Assembly (NCBI GenBank): GCA_905212345.1
Contig: CAJMEC010000066.1
Span: 1-7,044 of the forward strand
DNA from: an uncultured Sutterella sp.
Lineage (GTDB): Bacteria > Pseudomonadota > Gammaproteobacteria > Burkholderiales > Burkholderiaceae_F
DNA: 7,044 bases
Reading direction: 5' to 3'
Position 1 is the stretch's first letter. Each line of letters starts with the position of its first letter. Under the pieces are notes generated by a model. The model had not been told where the DNA came from. It ran no database searches and saw only the letters and a program-made list of their open reading frames with translations. Below are positions 1 through 6,077 of this stretch, piece after piece. The translations under genes were made by a program, and so were the position numbers.

Positions 1-449
1 TCAAGGTTCTTTGGATGGGTGTCATTATGGGGGCGCTCGTAACTTGCTCGGCCTATTTCAATCAATCGATGGTTCCGGTAGGTGGCTTTGAGCTTTTTGG
101 CATTCACATTACATGGGCTGTGTCGGTTGCAGTTTGCATCATGATTGCAGTGGGCATCTGCGCAGGCTTTTTCGTTGTTCCGATGAATGCTTTGTTGCAA
201 CACCGCGGCTATGTTCTGATGAGTGCCGGTAAGTCTATCGCTGTGCAAAACTTCAATGAAAACCTCTCAATTCTGATCATGCTTGGAATTTATTCGCTTC
301 TGATTAATTTCGGCATGAGCGCACCGGCCACCATGGTAACTTTCGGACTGTTTGTTCTGATTTCAATGCTTTTGGTTATCTACAAACACTTCCGTAACCA
401 ACGCGAATACGACTCCACTCACCTGATCGGCGAAGAAAAGCGTCATTAA
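1..449 (+). CDS. lplT: Lysophospholipid transporter LplT-like MFS protein, C-terminal part (5' truncated by window edge)
   Basis: The frame is open to the left edge, so the Met codon at 15 is internal and roughly the last 148 residues are seen, about a third of a normal ~400-residue LplT. The visible part has four hydrophobic segments typical of the C-terminal half of a major facilitator transporter. Between the second and third is the stretch FFVVPMNALLQHRG followed by GKSIAVQNFNEN, which closely resembles the LplT signature (FFVVPLNALLQ, AIAVQN-EN). LplT flips lysophospholipids across the inner membrane so that they can be re-acylated by Aas. The protein ends in a basic, hydrophilic cytoplasmic tail. 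It converges on the udg gene with only 14 nt between the stop codons. Whether the usual acyltransferase partner lies nearby cannot be seen. Family assignment is by recognised motif; the substrate is inferred. Confidence 0.85.
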   Translation, partial: KVLWMGVIMGALVTCSAYFNQSMVPVGGFELFGIHITWAVSVAVCIMIAVGICAGFFVVPMNALLQHRGYVLMSAGKSIAVQNFNENLSILIMLGIYSLLINFGMSAPATMVTFGLFVLISMLLVIYKHFRNQREYDSTHLIGEEKRH

Positions 450-463
450 ATATTAGTTTCTAT

Positions 464-1384
464 TTAAGAAAGCTCAAGAAGCAACTTTTTAGCGAGATTG
501 AAGTCCCGCCAAGCGCATATTTTCTCTGTTGGCGAACGCAATAAATACGACGGGTGGTAGGTGACAACCGCCGGGATCAGCTTACCGTTAACTTCTATAT
601 GATGAGTTTGTCCACGAAGTTTACCGGTAGACATTTCCGTTTTGAGCAACGCATGCGAGGCAATTCTGCCTGACAGAAGGATGACCTTCGGATCCAACAA
701 CTCCAGCTGCCGGGTTAGAAATGTTGCGCAGGCGGCAATCTCATTGTCATGGGGATCACGATTATTAGGCGGGCGGCACTTCAAGACATTAATGATGGCC
801 ACATCAGCTCCGCGCCTTAATCCTAGAGCGCGGAGGATGTTTTCGAGCAACTCACCGCTTTTACCAACAAATGGTTTACCCTGCAGATCTTCGTCGCGCC
901 CCGGCGCTTCCCCAACAATCACCATCTTGGCAGTCTTTTCTGCCGTTCCAAAAACAGTCGAAAGACGGCTTTGACTCAAAGCCTTACACGCCGTACATTG
1001 AGAGACCAGTGTCTGTAACGTCTTCCAGTCAGCATTTTGTGCATGGGTCAACAATTCGGAATCAACTTCCACAATGCCGGGTTCGGCGAAAGTTCGACGA
1101 ATCGGTTTTAATTCAAAAACCTTTGGTTTATGCGATTCCGGCGTGGTCAAAAGCGAGTGTTCGTGAGGCTGCCTCGTATTTAATGTTGAAGATGGTTTGA
1201 GGCCCAGTGAATTGATCGGATTTTGTTCCACAAGCTTTTTTGGGGAAAGAGTTACTTCTTTAGCCGTGCTGTCTTTTGCAATCGAATGCGGAGACAACGG
1301 ATCATCCTCGTCCCGTCCGATCCACAGCGGTCCGATGTCCATCGCCATCCAAAGGCGTGCAGTTTCTTTTGAATAGCCGGCCAT
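464..1384 (-). CDS. Family 4 (UdgA-type) uracil-DNA glycosylase with 4Fe-4S cluster
   Basis: This 306-residue protein would remove uracil from DNA, the first step of base excision repair of deaminated cytosine. The catalytic domain fills about residues 115-306. It has C130 and C133 (CTAC), then C203 and C219, the four-cysteine pattern that holds the iron-sulfur cluster in this family. Motif GEAPGRDED (158-166) is followed by GKPFVGKSGELL, then NVLKCRPPNNRDP (199-211), and HPSYLLR (277-283) is the second active-site motif. Residues 5-28 (around LWMAMDIGPLWIGRDEDD) are a short conserved-looking N-terminal segment. It is joined to the catalytic domain by about 80 polar residues that look unstructured. 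The ATG overlaps the rimI stop codon by 1 nt (TAATG), with GGGG a few bases upstream, so translation is probably coupled to rimI. Family is certain; the type 4 rather than type 5 call rests on the motif wording. Confidence 0.93.
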   Translation of the reverse strand: MAGYSKETARLWMAMDIGPLWIGRDEDDPLSPHSIAKDSTAKEVTLSPKKLVEQNPINSLGLKPSSTLNTRQPHEHSLLTTPESHKPKVFELKPIRRTFAEPGIVEVDSELLTHAQNADWKTLQTLVSQCTACKALSQSRLSTVFGTAEKTAKMVIVGEAPGRDEDLQGKPFVGKSGELLENILRALGLRRGADVAIINVLKCRPPNNRDPHDNEIAACATFLTRQLELLDPKVILLSGRIASHALLKTEMSTGKLRGQTHHIEVNGKLIPAVVTYHPSYLLRSPTEKICAWRDFNLAKKLLLELS

Positions 1385-1833
1385 TAGTTCCCCAATATTT
1401 TTTGCATAACGATTGCATCTTCTCGACCATCTCGAGTCGGATAGTAACCTTTTCGAGAAGAAATTTCTTGAAAACCGACCGAATGGTATAAAGCGCGGGC
1501 GCGAGTGTTGCTGAGACGGACTTCTAAAAATAAGCTCTCCGCCTGATTGGCAGCTAAGCGAGCAATTACCTCATTTAAAATCAACTTGCCATACCCCATT
1601 CCCTGTTCAGACGGTGTAACAGCGATAGTCAAAAGTTCAGATTGCTCAAAGATCTGCATGTAAACTGCAAACCCCAAAAGTCTGTCATCGTCTTTTAATA
1701 ATAAAAACTGATGTCCGGCTTTTAAAGATCCTTCAAAATCCGCAAAACTCCAGGGAAACTCGAAAGCCCTCGCATCTAATTGACTAATGGCTTGCAGATC
1801 TGTCTCTGTGGCCGAGCAAAAACGCAACGTCAA
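1384..1833 (-). CDS. rimI: Ribosomal protein S18-alanine N-acetyltransferase RimI
   Basis: This 149-residue GNAT-fold enzyme transfers acetyl from acetyl-CoA to the N-terminal alanine of ribosomal protein S18. The acetyl-CoA pyrophosphate loop is QGMGYGK (77-83), preceded by the beta-4 strand LLTIAVTP. The end of the fold is FLEVRLSNTRARALYHSVGF (102-121), where E104 and Y116 match the catalytic Glu and Tyr of E. coli RimI (E103, Y115). Length is normal for the family (~148). The start is TTG, which shares four bases with the tsaB stop (TTGA). It is chosen because AAGGAG lies 7 nt upstream and the resulting N-terminus aligns with the family. The gene is sandwiched in the tsaB-rimI-udg cluster. 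tsaB-rimI adjacency is common in proteobacteria and supports RimI over other GNAT acetyltransferases. Confidence 0.93.
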   Translation of the reverse strand: MTLRFCSATETDLQAISQLDARAFEFPWSFADFEGSLKAGHQFLLLKDDDRLLGFAVYMQIFEQSELLTIAVTPSEQGMGYGKLILNEVIARLAANQAESLFLEVRLSNTRARALYHSVGFQEISSRKGYYPTRDGREDAIVMQKILGN

Positions 1834-2525
1834 AGTTTTGCTCCTTGCAATCGTTCATTAATTGTGAGCGCGACATGATCACGAATATACATGGGTGCCG
1901 CTTTATCGGGATCAACCCAAAGCTGATCGGCTGTATCTCGACATCCATTGAACCACTCAATCATATAAGAGGCATCAGGATGGGCATAGAGATGCTCAAC
2001 CTTAAGATTCATGTCATAGACGCCGATAGCGGTACCGAGCACAAAGGTTACTTCATTTTGCTCGAGCCACGTTTGCACTTCTTTCGGTTTAACCAATCTT
2101 TCAGCCTGAAGAACATTAAAACGACCGTCAATATTTTCATAAATAGCGGCATAACACTCATTCATTCGAGCATCATTTAGCACGGCAACCCGCTTGGCGC
2201 GTTCACGATAGTGATATCCCAGAGCGTTTAGTGTGGAGGTCGGCAACAATTTTTTATCCAGACCATACCCCAAACCCTGAGCGACACCGCAGGCAATACG
2301 CAAACCGGTAAAAGAACCGGGACCGCAACTAAAAAGGATACCGTCAATATCTTTTAAAGAAATACCGGCATTTTTTATAAGTTCGTCAATCCAGGGCAAT
2401 AAGCATTCGGAATGGGAATTACCGAGTTTTTCGGTACGACAATAAACCTGCGCTTTGTAAGCTAAGGCAACGGAACAATATTCGGTGGCTGTATCGAAAG
2501 CCAATAAGACTGATTCACCCATCAT
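1830..2525 (-). CDS. tsaB: tRNA threonylcarbamoyladenosine (t6A37) biosynthesis protein TsaB
   Basis: TsaB is the inactive-kinase-fold partner of TsaD. With TsaE it forms the complex that places threonylcarbamoyl on A37 of ANN-decoding tRNAs in the cytoplasm. The 231-residue length fits the family. The N-terminus LLAFDTATEYCSVAL is the ASKHA phosphate-loop strand. NSHSECLLP (36-44) and GPGSFTGLRIACGVAQGL (68-85) are hallmark TsaB motifs. DARMNECYAA (118-127) is the conserved segment near the TsaD interface, and PMYIRDHVA near the C-terminus is the family ending. Two ATG codons stand in tandem (2525 and 2522), and either could be used. No good Shine-Dalgarno sequence precedes them, and the start region can pair with upstream sequence (separate entry). 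The stop overlaps the rimI TTG start by 4 nt. Confidence 0.95.
   Translation of the reverse strand: MMGESVLLAFDTATEYCSVALAYKAQVYCRTEKLGNSHSECLLPWIDELIKNAGISLKDIDGILFSCGPGSFTGLRIACGVAQGLGYGLDKKLLPTSTLNALGYHYRERAKRVAVLNDARMNECYAAIYENIDGRFNVLQAERLVKPKEVQTWLEQNEVTFVLGTAIGVYDMNLKVEHLYAHPDASYMIEWFNGCRDTADQLWVDPDKAAPMYIRDHVALTINERLQGAKL
1841..1846 (-). promoter_or_regulatory. Ribosome binding site that fixes the TTG start of rimI
   Basis: On the minus strand AAGGAG is followed by 7 nt and then TTG (1833-1831). No ATG in frame lies near enough to use this site, so rimI most likely starts at TTG. The site lies inside the last codons of tsaB. Confidence 0.7.
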
Positions 2526-2550
2526 CGCAGTAAGTATGAAAAATGATGGG
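2518..2550 (-). promoter_or_regulatory. Inverted repeat covering the tsaB start codons
   Basis: CCCATCAT at 2518-2525 and ATGATGGG at 2543-2550 are perfect 8-bp inverted repeats separated by 17 nt. In an RNA made from the minus strand, the downstream arm is exactly the tandem start ATGATGGG of tsaB, so folding would bury initiation. A G-U pair can extend the stem by one. The repeat is seen directly; a regulatory role is inference, and a chance repeat of this size is possible. Confidence 0.35.
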
Positions 2551-2552
2551 CT

Positions 2553-2561
2553 ATCTTAGCA
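2553..2561 (-). promoter_or_regulatory. Candidate extended -10 promoter for tsaB-rimI-udg
   Basis: The minus strand reads TGC then TAAGAT, matching the extended -10 form TGnTATAAT at TG and four of six -10 positions. No good -35 lies 16-18 nt upstream. Transcription would begin near 2546, leaving a leader of about 20 nt before the tsaB ATG. The alternative is read-through from the exported-protein gene upstream, as no terminator is visible in the 58-nt gap. Confidence 0.3.
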
Positions 2562-2583
2562 CGAGAAGTCTGAAAAGGTTGAT

Positions 2584-3108
2584 TTACGGAGCGGGAGAGG
2601 ACGGTTGAGCCGATTGAGATTCGCCGCTTACCATCGGAGCTCTTTGATGACGGAATCGATAGTATTCAATGTGCATTTCCCGAATTTGCTGGCGCATTTG
2701 AGCTCTCTCTTCAGGGGAAAGGCGGTGTCGGACAACGTGACCATCACACTCGGCCGGCGAAACATAGCGCTTTCGAAACTTCTCATTAATGGAAGGGCTA
2801 AATTCGGCGCGCATCGCACGACGTTCAGGTTCAGTCATGCTCCGCCAATAGTAGCGCTGCATCTTCGGAGAAAGAAACGGCCATATCTCCGCCCTTTCCT
2901 TGGCACTCATCTCTGTCCAGAGTTTGGGATTGTCATCCGATTGAGGCATCGAAAAGAGCATCTGATCAATGGGACCAGCTGCATAATAAGGGCTGGAGGA
3001 ATCGTGATGTTGGGCTATCGGAGTCAAAAATGGATGCGCAGAGGCACAGGTAAAAACACCTGCGCACAATGCAAGCGTGATCATTTTTAAACAACAAGGT
3101 CTTTGCAT
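2584..3108 (-). CDS. Putative exported DUF3106-like protein with repeated (L/M)(S/T)xxxR motifs
   Basis: This 174-residue protein of unknown function has a likely Sec signal peptide at residues 1-24: basic R3 and K8, a hydrophobic core MITLALCAGVF, and an ASA site before HPF. The mature part would be periplasmic. Its centre holds degenerate repeats of a (L/M)(S/T)xxxR pattern: EMSAKERAEIW (66-76), FLSPKMQRYYW (78-88), SMTEPERRAMR (90-100) and RLSPEERAQMR (129-139). These recall DUF3106 proteins of betaproteobacteria and, more loosely, the LTxxQ repeats of CpxP/Spy-type periplasmic proteins. The tail is Ser/Pro/Gln rich. The ATG at 3108 is preferred over TTG at 3111 because AAAGGA sits about 7 nt upstream of the ATG. 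The gene is divergent from ompR and lies 58 nt upstream of tsaB on the same strand. The DUF3106 assignment is a resemblance judged by eye; no function is claimed. Confidence 0.75.
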   Translation of the reverse strand: MQRPCCLKMITLALCAGVFTCASAHPFLTPIAQHHDSSSPYYAAGPIDQMLFSMPQSDDNPKLWTEMSAKERAEIWPFLSPKMQRYYWRSMTEPERRAMRAEFSPSINEKFRKRYVSPAECDGHVVRHRLSPEERAQMRQQIREMHIEYYRFRHQRAPMVSGESQSAQPSSPAP

Positions 3109-3200
3109 CAAAATTTCCTTTGCCCAAAGGCCAACTTTCTATACAAGGCAGATAGTAAGGATAAAAAGCTCAAAAAGGTGAAACGAATTTTTAATGTCAT
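3108..3200 (-). CDS. Candidate 30-residue small ORF overlapping the exported-protein gene (speculative)
   Basis: The ORF starts at ATG 3200 and encodes a peptide with a basic N-terminus (MTLKIR), a hydrophobic centre (FTFLSFLSLLSALY) and a basic end (RKLAFGQRKF). It could be a single-pass membrane peptide or simply an open leader. Its TGA shares a base with the ATG of the exported-protein gene (TGATG). Its own ATG overlaps the TGA of an upstream 11-residue ORF (ATGA). An AAAAGGA sits directly against its ATG, too close for normal initiation, so it would depend on coupling. Nothing here matches a family I know. The overlap pattern is seen; that it is translated is inference. Confidence 0.22.
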   Translation of the reverse strand: MTLKIRFTFLSFLSLLSALYRKLAFGQRKF

Positions 3201-3327
3201 TCCTTTTGTGTAATTGAGTGTAAAAAAGCCATTTTTCCCCTTTACAAACTCAAAAATATGATCACAATATAAATGTAACAAAAACGATTTTTTCTTCAAT
3301 TACATTTTAAAGTGAGTTACAAATATC
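3109..3327. promoter_or_regulatory. Divergent intergenic region between the exported-protein gene and ompR, with a TTACA/TGTAA cluster
   Basis: This AT-rich stretch must hold promoters for both directions. The pentamer TTACA or its complement occurs at 3209, 3219, 3242, 3274, 3300 and 3317. The first two form an exact 10-bp-spaced pair (GTGTAATTGA, GTGTAAAAAA). OmpR binds tandem half-sites spaced 10 bp and rich in TTACA/GTAACA, so autoregulation is plausible. Candidate -10 for ompR: TATAAA (3268-3273), without a well-spaced -35. Candidate promoter for the minus strand: TTGAAG (3299-3294), 16 nt, TACATT (3277-3272), four of six matches in each box. Promoter positions are weak; the pentamer cluster is directly visible. 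Confidence 0.45.
3197..3232 (-). CDS. Candidate 11-residue leader ORF (speculative)
   Basis: The ORF ATG at 3232 to TGA at 3197 encodes MAFLHSITQKE. A purine-rich AAAGGGG lies 4 nt upstream, the best ribosome-binding-like sequence in this leader. The stop overlaps the next start by ATGA. It covers part of the 10-bp TGTAA direct repeat, so the bases may be constrained for another reason. There is no homology evidence. Confidence 0.18.
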   Translation of the reverse strand: MAFLHSITQKE

Positions 3328-4062
3328 ATGTCAGAACGTACACCCAAATTATTAGTCGTTGACGACGATCCCCGCCTCCGTGATCTTTTACGTCGCTACT
3401 TAGGCGAAAACGGATTTCAAGTGTTTGTGGCCGATAACGGTGTGACGATGAACCGTTTGTGGCTTCGTGAACGCTTTGATGCTTTGATTTTGGACCTCAT
3501 GATGCCCGGCGAAGACGGACTGCAAATTCTGCGTCGTCTGCGCGAACAAAAAGACACAACCCCGATCATTATGCTCACCGCCCGTGGTGAAGACGTTGAT
3601 CGCATCGTCGGTTTGGAAATGGGGGCCGATGACTACATTCCAAAGCCCTTTAATCCGAGAGAACTTTTAGCCCGTATTCATGCCGTGCTTCGCCGCCGTC
3701 CGGCCGCTGACGCTCCGGGCGCGCCTTCAATGACCGACGAAGTCGTCAAATTCGGGGAGTTTGAATTGGATCTCGGAACGCGCGTTTTACGCAAAAACGG
3801 CGAGCCCGTTCCCCTTACAACCGGAGAATTTGCCGTCTTGAAGGCTTTCGCCCGCCATCCCAAGCAACCTTTGTCTCGGGACAAATTGATGGAAATTGCC
3901 CGCGGTCGCGAATACGAAGCTTTTGACCGCTCTCTTGACGTGCAAGTGTCTCGCTTGCGTAAAATGATTGAACCTGATCCTTCCAAGCCGAGATTCCTGC
4001 AAACAGTTTGGGGAGTGGGTTACGTGTTTATCCCCGACGGCGGACAATCTAATCAGCAATAA
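3328..4062 (+). CDS. ompR: Two-component response regulator OmpR
   Basis: This 244-residue DNA-binding response regulator would be phosphorylated by EnvZ and control envelope genes such as porins. The receiver domain spans about 7-125: acidic pocket D12-D14, phospho-acceptor D56 in LILDLMMPGEDG, T84 and K106. The stretch GADDYIPKPFNPRELLARI is nearly identical to E. coli OmpR. The winged-helix domain (about 138-240) carries LTTGEFAVLKAF, PLSRDKLMEIARGREYEA and the recognition-helix region RSLDVQVSRLRKMIE, then QTVWGVGYVFIPDG, again near identical to OmpR rather than to PhoB or CpxR. Length is close to the 239 residues of the E. coli protein. The ATG at 3328 has only a weak AGTGAG about 11 nt upstream, overlapped by a TTACA motif. 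envZ follows after 12 nt. In Bordetella the orthologue is called RisA. Confidence 0.97.
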   Translation: MSERTPKLLVVDDDPRLRDLLRRYLGENGFQVFVADNGVTMNRLWLRERFDALILDLMMPGEDGLQILRRLREQKDTTPIIMLTARGEDVDRIVGLEMGADDYIPKPFNPRELLARIHAVLRRRPAADAPGAPSMTDEVVKFGEFELDLGTRVLRKNGEPVPLTTGEFAVLKAFARHPKQPLSRDKLMEIARGREYEAFDRSLDVQVSRLRKMIEPDPSKPRFLQTVWGVGYVFIPDGGQSNQQ

Positions 4063-4074
4063 TAGGAACTCAAT

Positions 4075-5472
4075 ATGTCTTTGAAGTCACCGAGTTTATT
4101 TTGGCGGACCTTTACCCTCTTGATGCTCTTATTGATCATCACCGCTCTGGCGTGGCTTCAAAGCTTTCGTGTTTTATCCGAGGTTCCTTTTTCAAAGGGC
4201 GTATCGCAGCAGATTATTTCAACTGTTAATCTGACGCGTTACGCCTTGATTTCTTCTGATCCCAATGCACGTCCCGATTTGCTGCACGTGCTCGCCTATC
4301 GTGAGGGTGTTCGAATTATCCCTAAAGAAAGCACCGACACGTGGAAGCCCCTACATGCGCAAGGCAATATCGCTGAACTCATCGACAGTCAAACGAAAGA
4401 AGTTCTGGGCGACAGCACGATTGTCGCCGGTGAAGTCAATGACGAAACAGGCGTTTGGGTATCCATGGTTATAGAAGGCGATGACTATTGGCTTCTGATC
4501 CGCAATGACCTATTAGATCCCCCGTTTGGAACAACTTGGGTTTTTTGGGCATTTGTAGCTTTTTTAGTTGGCACCCTCGGTGCGACGGTTCTCACTCAAC
4601 GAACAGTTAAGCCGTTAGCTCAATTAAGTGAAGCAGCTAAAAAATTAGGACGTGGTGAAAAACCGGATCTGCTGCCGGAAAACACACGAACGGCCGAAAT
4701 TGAGGCCGTCAATCACAGCTTCAACCATATGGTCAGAGAACTCGAGCGCATGGAAGATGACCGGGAATTGTTATTAGCCGGCGTCTCTCATGACTTGCGC
4801 ACGCCCTTGACCCGCATGCGGCTTGAAATCGAATTAGCCGATTTGCCGGACGATTCTCGCGATGCAATGGTGAGCGACCTTGAGCAAATGGAAAGCATCG
4901 TCAATCAATTTATGGCTTATGCTAAACGCAGTAAGCAACCCCTTGAACGTGTTGACCTTGGCGCCATGGTTTATGAAACGATCGACGACATGCGCCTGCG
5001 CACCAAAGATGATGTGAAGATTGAGACGAGCCTGATGGGTAATCTCTTCGTGATGGCCCATCCGACTGAGCTCATCCGCGCGATTCAAAATTTGCTCGTC
5101 AATGCCGACCGCTATGGCAGAACCCCTGAGTCAGGACTTTTAGAATTAAACATTCAGGTTCTGCGCCAAGGTGACGAGGCAATGCTTCGCATCTGTGATA
5201 AAGGGGTCGGCGTTCCAGCCGAAGAGATGGCTCGAATTGTCCGTCCGTTTGAACGCGGAGACACGGCTCGCGGCGGTGCCAAGGGTGCCGGTCTGGGATT
5301 AGCCATTGTTGTTCGTGTGGTTAAACGTTCGGGTGGTCACATCAAGCTGTCTTCCAACCACCCGCACGGTTTAATTGTTGAAATGGTGATGCCGCTTGCC
5401 AATAAACGAAACGAAAAACCGGTTCTTGAAGAACAAACGGCACCAACCGATACACTTTTACCGCGTAAGTAA
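4075..5472 (+). CDS. envZ: Osmosensor-type histidine kinase EnvZ
   Basis: This 465-residue inner-membrane kinase/phosphatase is the partner of OmpR. TM1 covers about 9-31 and TM2 about 154-174, enclosing a periplasmic domain of about 120 residues, the size seen in E. coli EnvZ. HAMP follows (TVKPLAQLSEAAKKLGRGE, 177-195, to about 228). In the dimerisation domain, GVSHDLRTPLTRMRLEIE carries the phospho-acceptor H239. The ATP-binding domain has the N box NLLVNADRYG with N343, G1 box DKGVGVP (375-381), F box RPFERGDTARGG (390-401) and G2 box GAGLGLAIV (404-412), all intact, so it should be active. A polar tail of about 25 residues follows the catalytic fold. The ATG has AGGA 7 nt upstream, and the gene lies 12 nt after ompR, so the two form an operon. 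In Bordetella the orthologue is RisS. The signal sensed cannot be read from sequence. Confidence 0.96.
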   Translation: MSLKSPSLFWRTFTLLMLLLIITALAWLQSFRVLSEVPFSKGVSQQIISTVNLTRYALISSDPNARPDLLHVLAYREGVRIIPKESTDTWKPLHAQGNIAELIDSQTKEVLGDSTIVAGEVNDETGVWVSMVIEGDDYWLLIRNDLLDPPFGTTWVFWAFVAFLVGTLGATVLTQRTVKPLAQLSEAAKKLGRGEKPDLLPENTRTAEIEAVNHSFNHMVRELERMEDDRELLLAGVSHDLRTPLTRMRLEIELADLPDDSRDAMVSDLEQMESIVNQFMAYAKRSKQPLERVDLGAMVYETIDDMRLRTKDDVKIETSLMGNLFVMAHPTELIRAIQNLLVNADRYGRTPESGLLELNIQVLRQGDEAMLRICDKGVGVPAEEMARIVRPFERGDTARGGAKGAGLGLAIVVRVVKRSGGHIKLSSNHPHGLIVEMVMPLANKRNEKPVLEEQTAPTDTLLPRK

Positions 5473-5485
5473 TCTTTTCTTCACA

Positions 5486-5526
5486 AAACCAAACGGTCAG
5501 TCTAAGTCGGATTGACCGTTCGGTTT
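5486..5526. terminator. Hairpin terminator shared by convergent envZ and ispF
   Basis: A 14-nt left arm (AAACCAAACGGTCA, 5486-5499) pairs with 5513-5526 (TGACCGTTCGGTTT) with a single mismatch. Three more inner pairs, one of them G-U, close a 7-nt loop (5503-5509). It begins 13 nt after the envZ stop. The arms themselves supply A-rich and T-rich flanks on both strands (GGTTTATT forward, GGTTTTGTG reverse), so it can act in either direction, though neither U tract is long. The remaining ~70 nt up to the ispF stop show nothing convincing. Confidence 0.8.
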
Positions 5527-5596
5527 ATTCTCATAACTTAAACGTTCTTAGTCATGGTCACGTAAAACCACGTCTATAAGGAAGCTGTGGTCATGC

Positions 5597-6076
5597 TTAA
5601 AAAGCTTCAAGCAGTGCGATGGCGTGCACTTCAATGGCTTCTTTCTGACCAACCGCATCGCACCCTTCCTTGGTCTTTGCCTTAATGTTCACCCGTTGAA
5701 GATCAATGCCGATTGCTTTGGCAACGGATTCCCGAATGGCATCCATGTGGGGAGCGAGTTTAGGCGCCTGTGCAATGACCGTTGCGTCTACATTAACAAT
5801 TGCCCAACCGGCCTTAACCACTAGACCTACCGCATCAGACAATAAAATTTTGCTGTCAGCGTCCTTATAAGCAGGATCAGTGTCCGGAAAATGACGGCCG
5901 ATGTCCCCCAAACCGGCTGCGCCTAACAAGGCATCGGTAATAGCATGCAAAAGCGCGTCGGCATCAGAGTGCCCTAAAAGACCTTTTTCATAGTCAATCG
6001 TGATACCGCCCAAAATTAAAGGACGTCCCTCAACCAGGCGGTGAATATCGTAACCTTGTCCAATACGAAAACTCAT
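5597..6076 (-). CDS. ispF: 2-C-methyl-D-erythritol 2,4-cyclodiphosphate synthase IspF
   Basis: This cytoplasmic enzyme of the MEP isoprenoid pathway cyclises CDP-methylerythritol 2-phosphate to the 2,4-cyclodiphosphate, releasing CMP. The 159-residue length is exactly typical, and the protein is normally a homotrimer. RIGQGYDIHRL gives zinc ligands D10 and H12, with H44 as the third (DADALLHAITDALLGA). LGHSD (34-38) carries the H36-S37 pair of the active-site loop. DIGRHFPDTDP (58-68) is the family signature, and KTKEG (134-138) holds T135 and E137, which contact the CMP end. The start ATG has AAAGGA 8 nt upstream, lying inside the last codons of ispD. Only one base separates the ispD stop from the ispF start, so the two are surely co-transcribed and probably coupled. 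Confidence 0.98.
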   Translation of the reverse strand: MSFRIGQGYDIHRLVEGRPLILGGITIDYEKGLLGHSDADALLHAITDALLGAAGLGDIGRHFPDTDPAYKDADSKILLSDAVGLVVKAGWAIVNVDATVIAQAPKLAPHMDAIRESVAKAIGIDLQRVNIKAKTKEGCDAVGQKEAIEVHAIALLEAF

Positions 6077-6077
6077 T

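Noticed and set aside
445..475. Possible terminator between convergent lplT and udg
   Set aside because: Only a 5-bp AT stem (TTTCT/AGAAA) is visible, too weak to call.
642..974. Plus-strand open frame inside the uracil-DNA glycosylase gene
   Set aside because: It is antisense to the strongly supported catalytic domain, is basic and low in family features, and no ribosome-binding site was noted.
2605..3090. 161-codon open frame on the plus strand opposite the exported-protein gene
   Set aside because: It lies almost wholly antisense to the minus-strand gene, which has a signal peptide, a ribosome-binding site and repeated motifs. The plus-strand translation has no recognisable domain and looks like a codon-bias shadow.
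3678..4059. Two minus-strand open frames opposite ompR
   Set aside because: Both are shadows of the near-invariant OmpR sequence, rich in Arg and Ser as expected of antisense translation.
5551..5596. Repeated GGTCA and a 5-bp ACCAC/GTGGT inverted repeat between the terminator and the ispF stop
   Set aside because: The pairs are short, imperfect and of no known site type; chance is sufficient.
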